From assembly GCA_030849805.1 (NCBI GenBank), contig JASANZ010001876.1, positions 1-21,303 on the forward strand: a stretch of DNA of 21,303 nt. The letters are read 5' to 3'. The notes below the pieces were generated by a model. It was not told where the DNA came from and did not search any database. It was given only the letters and a program-made list of their open reading frames with translations. This DNA comes from Sergeia podlipaevii. Its lineage: Eukaryota > Euglenozoa > Kinetoplastea > Trypanosomatida > Trypanosomatidae. A program made the translations under genes and the position numbers. This document shows, in pieces, positions 1 through 8,300 of the stretch (position 1 is the stretch's first letter; each line of letters starts with the position of its first letter).

Positions 1-592
1 AATGGACGGTGCTGCGGAGGGTCTTCTCGCGATCCGCAACCCATGGCCCGGCATCTGCCGCACTATTTTCAACGATCACGCCCGCTACGAGTCTGCCTAC
101 TTCAACGTGGACGGCTACTATATGACCGGCGATGGCGCGCGCAGGGACGCAGACGGCTACATTTGGATCACTGGCCGTGTGGACGATGTGCTGAACGTCA
201 GTGGTCACCGCATCGGCACCAGTGAGGTTGAGGATGCGGTCAACCGGCACCCGTCCGTAGTGGAAAGCGCGGTGGTTGGCGTGCCGCACGATATCAAGGG
301 TGAGGGGATTTACGTGTATGTGACGTTTCAGAATGATGTAACGGTGACAAAGGAGCTCATGGCGGAGGTAAAGATGACCATTCGCGAGGTCATTGGCCCT
401 CTTGCCACCCCAGACTTTATTCAGCCCGCTCAGACGGGTCTGCCCAAGACACGCTCTGGGAAGATTGTGCGCCGTATCCTTCGTAAGATAGCCTCTGGTC
501 ATGCAGACGAACTTGGTGACACAAGTACGTTGCTCAACCCTAGTGTGGTTGAGGAGCTGCTTGCGGCGCAGCGCGAGTGGGTGAAGCGCTAG
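1..592 (+). CDS. ACS: Acetyl-CoA synthetase, AMP-forming (C-terminal part, 5' truncated by window edge)
   Basis: This is the last ~196 codons of an AMP-forming acetyl-CoA synthetase, which activates acetate with ATP and CoA through an acetyl-AMP intermediate. The reading frame is open to the left edge, so the Met at base 2 is internal. Family full length is about 650-700 residues, so roughly 70% of the gene lies outside. Visible hallmarks of the ANL superfamily are [11 protein letters not shown] (fragment residues 39-49, ATP-binding Asp), the hinge region [16 protein letters not shown] (55-70), the [12 protein letters not shown] stretch (91-102), and [15 protein letters not shown] (148-162). 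Lys154 of that last motif matches the adenylation lysine that is reversibly acetylated in bacterial and mammalian enzymes. The stop is TAG at 590-592. The C-terminus (WVKR) has no SKL-type glycosomal signal, which fits a cytosolic or mitochondrial enzyme. The family assignment is very secure; compartment is inference. Confidence 0.96.
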   Translation, partial: MDGAAEGLLAIRNPWPGICRTIFNDHARYESAYFNVDGYYMTGDGARRDADGYIWITGRVDDVLNVSGHRIGTSEVEDAVNRHPSVVESAVVGVPHDIKGEGIYVYVTFQNDVTVTKELMAEVKMTIREVIGPLATPDFIQPAQTGLPKTRSGKIVRRILRKIASGHADELGDTSTLLNPSVVEELLAAQREWVKR

Positions 593-1130
593 GAGAGGAG
601 GAGTAGAAAAGGAAGGGATATATATATAATGTATGCATGAAAGCGGGAGGCAGCAGCCTCTTCTCATGTGGATCTGGTTGTGCAGAAGATAACATAATTA
701 GTTTGTTATTGTTGCTTTTGTATTTTTTTTTGTTAATAATATGCTTTGATATAGCAAATGGTGAAATAGAATGATTTTCCTTTTTAAAAAAATTGTTTCT
801 TTCTTTTTTTCTCTAATACTTTTTAAATGAGAAAAGGAAATATGACGCAATTTGGCACTGCTGTGTGGCGCTGTCAGCGGGTTTGTTGCTATTATCATTA
901 TTATAAGCTCTTTTTAGGTGTTTCAGTGCCCCATTATATATCATAACAAAGGAAAATCTTCTCAGTTTCATTTATTAATGATTTGCTTTTATTTATTTTT
1001 TTCTTTGTCCCTTATTCCGGGGCCTCACCTGTTTTCTACGGCGCCACGTCACCGTACCGGGTTTTGTTTTTTGAAGATTTGTATCTATGCTTGTGTGGGT
1101 GTGTGGGTGTGCTTGTTATGTGTGGATGTT

Positions 1131-1158
1131 TATATATATATATATATATACATATATA
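1131..1158. repeat. TA dinucleotide microsatellite
   Basis: Alternating TA over about 28 bases with one C interruption near 1151. It is preceded by GTGTGGG-type GT-rich sequence (1092-1122). It lies in the ACS 3' flank. Confidence 0.9.
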
Positions 1159-1895
1159 GCTGATAAAGCTCAAAAGGCGAAGCGACGGAGAAACAAGGTT
1201 GAATGGTGGAAAGGCAAAAAAAAAGCAAAAGAAGGAAGGGGAAGCAGTGCCTATATATTGAACACCCCCGCGTTTTTTATCTCCTTTCACAAGGAGAGGC
1301 AGTTATTCATTTATAGCAGTATACGATGACACGGAAAGATCGCAGATGGAGCTGTAATTCCTTCTATTTTTTTTTCTTTTTGTTGTTGTTGTTGTTGTTC
1401 GAAATGCCTCAACTTATACATCCATGCACGTCGTCGTCGATGGAACACTCTTTTTTCTTTTGTAATGTTTCTCTTGTTTCCTTGTTTGAAAGCGCTTGTG
1501 TGTAGGTATCACTGGGTATTTGAAATAAACGTAGAGAGGAGGATATATGGGATATGTTAGTCACTTCACCTGACGATTTTGTATTCATTTTTTTTTTTTG
1601 CCCCATCTTACTCATTGCTGTAATTTGAACTCTGACTGGGCCCCAGTGTGGTCTTGACAGCGTTGTCTGCGTGCTTCGTTTCGTTGTGCTATTTTTGACT
1701 TGGATGAACTTTAGTTGTTGCTTCTTGAAGAAGAAGAAGAAAGGGAGAAAATTATCAAGGAGGAAGCAACGTCAATCCTTCTACATACCTACAATGCCAT
1801 AAAGATGGCCAGACTATCTTTATGTTTTAGTTTCTTCATATATATATAAACGCGCCTAATACATTTTTTTGTTAGTTGCAAGGGGTGTATGAATC

Positions 1896-1967
1896 TATGT
1901 ATGCATGTATGTATGTATGTATGTATGTATGTATGTATGTATGTATGTACGTGTGTGTGTGTGTGTG
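1896..1967. repeat. ATGT tetranucleotide array followed by GT repeat
   Basis: ATGT units run almost perfectly from 1896 to about 1948 (one ATGC variant near 1900), then pass directly into a GT run at about 1950-1967. This compound microsatellite should be highly length-variable between isolates. It lies in the spacer between ACS and the EF-hand gene, most likely in an untranslated region. Confidence 0.92.
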
Positions 1968-2739
1968 CACATGTACAGTCATCAATTGAAGAAAAGCTTA
2001 GTTTTTAGTATAGGAACGGAACACTTACGTCCCTTCTTTCTCTATATGTTGCCTGTTGTCCTTGAAGTGGGCAGGTGAGGTAGGAGAGAGAAAGAGATAG
2101 ATAATATGGTATTGTTATCTTTTGGTGCGTGCACACTGGGGTGGTGATGTAATCTGTTTCAGGAGAAGAAAGAGTATGCTTCATTTGCTATTACCTAGTT
2201 CCTTTTGTTGCTGCTGTTGTTGTTGTTCCTTTTCTTCTTCTTCTCCTCGTTTTTTTTTTTCTTCCCTCATCTTGCTCTTGACGTGTATAGAGTTATCATG
2301 ACTGTGCCGTTAGCGTTTTTACTTCGCTTGTTATGGTAGTCACTGTTATTGCTATGTACAATCTGTTTTCTCTTTTTTTTTGTATCTTTTTGTTTTCGCT
2401 TCTCTCCTCCTCCTCCTCCCTCTCTCCCTCCATCCCTCCCGCTCTCTCTCTTACTATTTCACAGTGCATATAGTGGATCAGTTGCGAGGAGTGGAATAAA
2501 GGGAAGAAGGAAAAAAAAAATAACTGCAACTACAAGTGCTTGCAAACGTTGCGTCTGTGTTCGTACGCTTTTTTTTCTTTGTATCAGCAATTTTATACAC
2601 ACGCAACGTAAAGAAAGAGAGAGGAATATATTAGCATCCTTTTATTTGTGTGTGTGTTTTTTTTTTTGAAACAAGGAGGGAGTTTTTCATTGAGAAGGTG
2701 TGTCTGTTTATGTCAGGATATGTTGTTGCTGTTTTTTGA

Positions 2740-2908
2740 ACGTCTTACATAACCTTATCTTTTTTTATTCTTTTCAATGAATACTTATATATTTCAGGTG
2801 ATCTTATCCCCGTCAAGCCCTTGGCACCTTCCATCGATGGACTCAACTACGATTGGCTCTTCCCTGGGGAGGTTTGACTTACGATTCGGTGTACTTCGTA
2901 GAGACTAA
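2740..2908 (+). other. Isolated coding-like island, possible gene relic or micro-ORF
   Basis: One frame is open from just after a TGA (2737-2739) to a TGA at 2875-2877. It has no ATG, and its last 26 codons (from 2797) read like ordinary protein, with Pro, Asp, Trp and aromatic residues (ending NYDWLFPGEV). About 16 of those 26 codons end in G or C, unlike the T-rich flanks. A pyrimidine-rich stretch with AG at 2796-2797 sits directly upstream, resembling a splice acceptor. A second overlapping frame starts with ATG at 2777 and stops with TAA at 2906-2908 (43 residues). I do not recognise either peptide. It may be a decayed 3' end of a lost gene, a micro-ORF, or chance. Confidence 0.35.
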
Positions 2909-3313
2909 AAAAGAGAAAAAGGGCATTTTATATACTCGAAAAAAAAAAACGCACAATGCGAGAAAGAAAGTAAAGAAGCGAGCGCTAGCTTATTAAAATG
3001 GTATGCAGTGTGCCTTAAATGAACTGTAGACGGACCTAACCACTCATTATTATTATTATTTAAAAAAGGAAACAATATCTAATATAAGCAGTGCGGAAAT
3101 AGTTTTTACGTGTGTGTTACCTCTACGGTGTACATTTGTTTGTGTAACAGTTGATGTACATAATCCTACTCCGCACGTATATATTGGCTTCTTCATCATC
3201 CTTTTTTTCCTTTGGCTTATAAATACACAATTGTCAAGTACCATCGTGTTGAGACCAAAGGAGACGGCATTCAGCTACGAAAAGGTAACTTTTGCTTGTG
3301 TGTGCTGTCGAAG

Positions 3314-3336
3314 TTTTTTCATTTAGTGTCTCTCAG
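3314..3336 (+). promoter_or_regulatory. Candidate spliced-leader acceptor for the EF-hand gene
   Basis: A T-rich tract (TTTTTTCATTTAGTGTCTCTC) ends in AG at 3335-3336, 102 bases upstream of the ATG at 3439. This is the usual layout of a trypanosomatid trans-splice acceptor. Other AGs lie nearby, so the exact site is uncertain. Confidence 0.45.
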
Positions 3337-3438
3337 CCTTATTATTTTAAAGCATATATACACATATCCAAAAGGAAGGAGGGGAAGAGTACAAAAGAGG
3401 TATATATAAGCTCTCGCCTTGTGCACCGTCGCAAAGAC

Positions 3439-4644
3439 ATGTCTTGTTTTAACGCGACCTCTGTACAGCCAACAAGCCTGGATTCTCCATGTGTGGGGAC
3501 TTTAACGCTTCCACAAATACCTTCACTGCCTCTTGCGATTGATTTTCATCAACTTGCAGAGCAGTTCTTTCTTTCCTATGACCTGGTAATGCAGGCCAAG
3601 GCGGTCTTTGACACGTATAGAGCCATGGACTCGCCACCTGATAAAAGTCTCAATCCACATGCTTCGACAAGGTCCCCTGTGGAGACAGCTAACTCAGTCC
3701 ATACGGCCGTACCTGGTCTAGACACCTCCATCAAGTCTCTAGGCAGCTCTCCAGTTGACAATTTACTCACTACACGCTCTGCTGAGATGCAGGCTACTGC
3801 TCCGTTAGAATTCATCTCCACTATCTCAGCCATACAACAACAGCAGCTGCAGTGCGGCATCTCTAGCTCTTGCATTGGTGCGATGGGGATCACGGCAGGG
3901 GATGATGTGGAGCGGATAGGGGTGCGTGGGCTGCAAGCGTTCTTTCTGGATCTCGGTATCCCAACCTCCACGCTTGAGATTGCAGAGACGATCCAGCGAA
4001 TGGAAGGAGAGCCGGAGGCGTTGAGTCTTCTGAAGAGGCAAGACGCTATTATTGCCGAAGCTGCGGAGCGCGAGAAGAGGTCAACCGCTGAGGCTGAGAG
4101 AGAAAAGGTGGCAATGGCTGCCGCCGTCGCTACCGAGGGTTCAGAAACGCAGCGAACTGGGCCGGTAGTCGCATCGGGTGCCTTGAAGGCCACCTCGAAG
4201 GGGATGCGTAGCGGCACACGAAGGAAGAAGAGCTCCGTGGCATCATCGACTACTCACGGTGATATGCATGAGGCGAGTGCCCCTACGCTTGTAGCGGCGC
4301 TGCCCTCTCCACCCCCTATACGCGGCCTCTCGTTTCCTTCCTTTCTTTTTCTCCTCCAGCAACGTCTCAGTGAGGAGGATGACACGGTTGCAGCCAAGGA
4401 CGCTGAGGTTGCCGAGGCGTTTCGCCTGTTGGATGTTGACGGCGATGGCGTCCTCTCTTCACAAGACTTACTGCAGGCGGTAGCGGATCTCATGTACGAA
4501 GAAGGCACACTGGCGGAGGACCGAGACTTGCTGATGCTCTCCTCCATGCATCCAGCGGAGCTACGTGCTGCCCTCTTTGAGTGTGATATGGATGCCGATG
4601 GTGTCGTTACTCTTTCTGATATGCTTGCTGTCATGCGTGTGTGA
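3439..4644 (+). CDS. EF-hand calcium-binding protein (hypothetical, 401 aa)
   Basis: Encodes a 401-residue protein with two recognisable EF-hands at the extreme C-terminus. Loop 1 is DVDGDGVLSSQD (residues 332-343) and loop 2 is DMDADGVVTLSD (383-394), each with Asp at positions 1, 3 and 5 and a hydrophobic residue at 8. Position 12 is Asp instead of the usual Glu in both loops, which in known EF-hands tends to weaken or alter Ca2+/Mg2+ selectivity. The loops start 51 residues apart, more than in a standard pair. Residues ~150-190 could be a degenerate EF-hand helix pair, followed by an Ala/Glu/Arg-rich helical stretch (~195-235) and a basic Ser/Thr-rich linker. The N-terminal half is low in recognisable domains. 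I chose the ATG at 3439. The frame stays open upstream for 49 codons, but that extension looks like UTR and crosses the candidate acceptor at 3336. Stop is TGA. It probably acts as a calcium sensor or a cytoskeletal/flagellar EF-hand protein; the partner is unknown. Confidence 0.85.
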   Translation: MSCFNATSVQPTSLDSPCVGTLTLPQIPSLPLAIDFHQLAEQFFLSYDLVMQAKAVFDTYRAMDSPPDKSLNPHASTRSPVETANSVHTAVPGLDTSIKSLGSSPVDNLLTTRSAEMQATAPLEFISTISAIQQQQLQCGISSSCIGAMGITAGDDVERIGVRGLQAFFLDLGIPTSTLEIAETIQRMEGEPEALSLLKRQDAIIAEAAEREKRSTAEAEREKVAMAAAVATEGSETQRTGPVVASGALKATSKGMRSGTRRKKSSVASSTTHGDMHEASAPTLVAALPSPPPIRGLSFPSFLFLLQQRLSEEDDTVAAKDAEVAEAFRLLDVDGDGVLSSQDLLQAVADLMYEEGTLAEDRDLLMLSSMHPAELRAALFECDMDADGVVTLSDMLAVMRV

Positions 4645-5305
4645 GGTTAAGTGATCTGGCAGAGAAATAGGGGGGAGGGAGTGGGGAAAGGCCATTGTTG
4701 TTGCATGTATAGAATGTTTACCCCTATTTCTATGGTAGGGCTCATACTTTCAAAAAAAGAAGGAGACACAAGAAAAGTAATAATGCTAAGAGAAAAAAAC
4801 ATAATTTTCTTCTCTCTGAACCGTTTGCGAAGATTGATGTATTGTACCTTATGTGACGTAGCTTTGCTTCTCTTCTTTTTCTGGTTACTGTTTGCTGTGA
4901 ACCACGTTTGTGATCTCCGTATCATATCGATCCCCCTCCCCTTCTTCACTGATCTCGTTTTATCCTTACTATTTATGGTCTATAGAGAGCACTTAGTATT
5001 TGTGCTACGGCGCAATCTCCTTCTCATTTTTTTTTCTGTTTTTTTTTTCACTCTCTCTACTTCTCTCCCTCTCTCGTATATATATATACATATACACACT
5101 TATACGAGGCGGTAGTAAAGAAGGAGGGGAAGACAATACGTATATTAAGTGGCAGTAGTGGGGTAAAACACAAAGCACTATAATAAATTTTTTTTTTCCT
5201 TTTGGAAGAAATCACATTCCTGTCCTTTTTTTTGTTGTTGTTGTTGTCACCTTTATTGTTATTATAATTTTACCTTTTTTTGTTTGTTTGTTTGTTGTTT
5301 GTTCC
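4645..5305 (+). other. Intergenic spacer (EF-hand gene to 1529-aa gene)
   Basis: About 660 bases, AT-rich with T runs (near 5029-5050 and 5188-5203), a TA/CA-rich patch (5079-5102) and TTG triplets with a TTTG array (5230-5300). A Phe/Leu-rich open frame (4651-5115) begins at GTG and is a reading of T-rich UTR, so it is not annotated as a gene. No RNA gene is recognisable. Confidence 0.7.
5188..5208 (+). promoter_or_regulatory. Candidate spliced-leader acceptor for the 1529-aa gene
   Basis: A 16-base pure pyrimidine run (5188-5203) is followed by the first AG at 5207-5208, giving a predicted 97-base 5' UTR before the ATG at 5306. The T/TTTG-rich stretch immediately before the ATG (5263-5305) has no AG between it and the start codon, so the upstream acceptor is preferred. 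Confidence 0.55.
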
Positions 5306-8300
5306 ATGTCTTGGTATGAACAAGAGCAACAGGCCACACAGCGCCGACAGGAGCGTTGTGCATCGACACTCTCTACCATCATTGGCGGTGATGCACACGA
5401 GGCTCCTTCTGTGGCGTTGTGCTTGGGTGGATGCCCCGGGTGGCAAACCGCCATCTCTTGCGCAGCACTGATCGATGGTCTCTCCGTCCCGCTTCATCCG
5501 CACTCGACAAAAAAGGGTAAGTCCGGGGTGAAGGTGATCGATGCGGTGATCACGGTGGCTGCCTCCTCAAGCTGTGCGTGGGTGTGCGGAAGTTCGCAAG
5601 CCTCTGCGGCGCTCGCGGGGTACAATCCGATTCACGACAGGCCAGAAGCGGCTGCGGCGGCAATGATGCTCGAAGCAGCAAGGGGAGAAGAAGAGCAGGT
5701 GGTGGTGCAGCAAGACAGTGGAATACACAGGACATCTACGACATCCACCAGTGCCACCGCCGCAGCCACGGCCACTTTGGCAAAAGCCACAGTCATAGTG
5801 CGAGAGCCGCCTTTGCCGATACCTATTCAGTATGGTACGCGCTATGCCTTTGATGAGACAGTGCATGAGTACGCAGGACTTGCGGGTCGCCTCTCAGAGT
5901 CCTCGCTGCGGCGCTGCGCTGGGTATGATGAGCTCCCAGCTGATCGGCATAGAGTAGTCATGTCGACCGCACTTGGCCGCGACCTGCCACTACCTGAAGC
6001 ACTTCTTAACTCCAAACTGGGGTCATCTGTGATGGAGCGTTGGGCGACGCTGCTCCAGAGGGTATGGCTGCAGCCTATGGTTGGCGGGACCAACTCTGCC
6101 GCCCTCCGCGGCGAAGTCTCTCTTTTTAACAGCAGTATTCGCCGTATCGTGGAGTCTGGAGACCTTCCTTATCTGATCCTCCCCGCGGTCTCCACATCAC
6201 CGGTACCATCAGGCGCGGAAGGTGAAGGAAACAACAGAGGAGGGGCGTGGGTCGAGTACACGACTCACTTCCTACGTCATTGCGGAACTGGCGAAACCGT
6301 GACGGAAGGGAGCGTCCTAGTGGCGCTCGACCGCGAGCCCACCTCAGCTGCGTCTGCTTTGAGCGGTGGAGCTGCAGTTGCCCAACGCTGCGCGTCAGCT
6401 TCTTCCTCATCGCCCACCTCAGCCTTCAAGGCAAAAAATACGCCCACCCTCATCCCAATGCAGCTGCACCACTGGCTTGCTATCGCCGGAGCAGCGCTGC
6501 CTCATGCACTCATGGAAGAGAAGGCACGGTACGAAGCACTAGCTGCCTATAACAGTACGTCGGCAGAAGCACAAGTGGGGACGGCACTAATTGCTGACAG
6601 TGACGACGCGAACATGCCGAGTACGCCAAACATCGTCAGTACAAGTCTTTCGGCCTTGACGTCACCACGCGTTCTGTGTCTTCCTCCCAGACCAGGACTC
6701 TCGGAAACTGTTACGTGTACACTCTCGCCACAAGCCACTCGAGTATGGCTACCCAGTACCTCCTCCTCAGCACCTCCTGCTGAACTTGCTGCTAGATCTT
6801 CCGTCATCAGCCATTTGCCAGGTCTCTCTGAGTCCGTAGAAGTAGATGAATCATCCGCTACGACGGAAGAGCACGCTGGCGTGTCGGCGTGTGAAAACCC
6901 GAGCTGCAGCAACTATGACTTAGCCACCTTGTTTTGCTGTGACGCAGTTTCGTCTGCGGCCTCGGTCGCTGCCAGGGTCTTCGAAGAGGATCTCGGCGGA
7001 TACGGTCCAGCGCCGAGACCTGACGTGCTTCACGATGCATCAACACAGCAACAGCAACAGGCACCTCTAGAGAGGCTTTTTGCAGCGTGTCGTGACGCCT
7101 CAACAGACTCTCGTGCCCCGCTTCCAAGCCTACTCGTGGGCCCGAGCGGTGGCCGCTCCTTCGATGTTGTGGTGGTCCACGACACAGCGCCTCGCAACCT
7201 CAACGAAGCACGCGTCGCTACTTCACTTCAAAAGGCCATCGAAAGAGGGCACTACAAGTTGGCGAAGGACGCGTGTGACCCCGACGAACCTTTCGCGCTG
7301 GATGAGCATGTGCGTGTGTATCATGGTGCCCCCGGGCACCCCACTGTGGTGTACTTCTTCGGTCTTGCAGAGGACCGCTGTGTCGAGGTGTCGCGTGGCT
7401 ACGACGCCATACGTGAGTCCTGTGCAACAGTTCGGGAAGCCGTTGCGGAGCATCTGATCCCCGTGATAATCGCGGAGTGCAAGCGGGCACGATGGTTGGC
7501 GACGCTGAGCAACAACAAAGGCGTTGAGGGGGGGTTTGTGGAGCCGCACAAGGACGCCAACCCAGATTATAGAGTAGTAGCCACTCGCTTCGCGCCTCCC
7601 CCGGCGATTCCGCCGACGCTCGCGCTACCCCCACTCATGACTTCTTTCCCCTTCTCCATGACTGCTTCTACTGTGCTGCCGGTCTCTGAGAAGGTGGAGC
7701 TGAGTCGTCTCAAGCTTATTGACAACGTTCGCAGCGGTGTGTGGCACTACATGCGACGAGGTGAGGATTCCCCTGGACAACGCCCAGACGCACAGCGCAT
7801 GCACGATGCCGCATGCCTGCGACTCATTGCTCTAGAAAAGCGTGTCACAAGTGGACTGGAACGACGCGAGTCAGTGGTGGCGCACTACTTGAAGATGTGG
7901 TCAGATCCGCTCTTAACACATTGCCCATCGGTACAGCAAAGAGCAGCGCTACTGCGCAAGGTGGACGATTGTGCTCTGCGTTCCTTCATCAACCCAGCCG
8001 CTGGCATGCCCAGGCTCAGCATAGAGGAAGTGCTTGAGTCTGTGGGTAACAGCAACATCACTTCCTTCTTACAAGAGGCAGTGCATAGCGGTATATTACG
8101 TCTTGTGAAACCAATAGGGAGGACGCGCAGTAGTAAGGTAAATGACAGGAATGGCAGAAAATCAAGGCAAATAGTGAAGACACCGGCGCAGGAAGGACCA
8201 GGTAATGAAGCGCCCAGAGAATCTGAGAAGGTGGAGTTGACGCTGGATAGCGCGAGCTTCTTCGCTGCGTGCGCGTTGGTGAGCATATTTGCGCCAGATA

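Larger units (their letters stand above)
593..3438 (+). other. Long intergenic spacer (ACS 3' UTR to EF-hand gene 5' UTR)
   Basis: About 2.85 kb without a supportable full gene. It is AT-rich, with many T runs, typical of trypanosomatid UTRs. It contains a TA tract (1131-1158), TTG triplets (near 1382-1399), a long ATGT tetranucleotide array followed by GT repeats (1896-1967), pyrimidine-rich stretches (near 2218-2265 and 2400-2450), and one short GC-richer island that reads like coding sequence (2740-2908, listed separately). Short open frames here are Phe/Leu/Ser-rich readings of T tracts and were not accepted as genes. The spacer is long enough to contain a full ACS 3' UTR and possibly an unseen non-coding RNA, but I recognise none. 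Confidence 0.7.

Noticed and set aside
3292..3438. N-terminal extension of the EF-hand protein by 49 codons
   Set aside because: The extension reads like UTR (Tyr/Ile/Lys from AT-rich sequence), contains the likely trans-splice acceptor, and ordinary coding composition begins at the ATG at 3439.
593..3438. Possible SIDER/ingi-type retroposon in the long spacer
   Set aside because: I could not find a recognisable retroposon signature, terminal poly(A) with target-site duplication, or reverse-transcriptase remnant. T/A runs alone are not enough.
3576..4217. 213-codon minus-strand open frame opposite the EF-hand gene
   Set aside because: It is an antisense shadow of the plus-strand coding region, which carries the EF-hand motifs. 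All supported genes are on the plus strand.
4651..5115. 154-codon Phe/Leu-rich open frame that looks like a membrane protein
   Set aside because: It begins at GTG just after the EF-hand stop, and its hydrophobic character comes from reading T-rich UTR. Codon and residue make-up differ from the real genes here.
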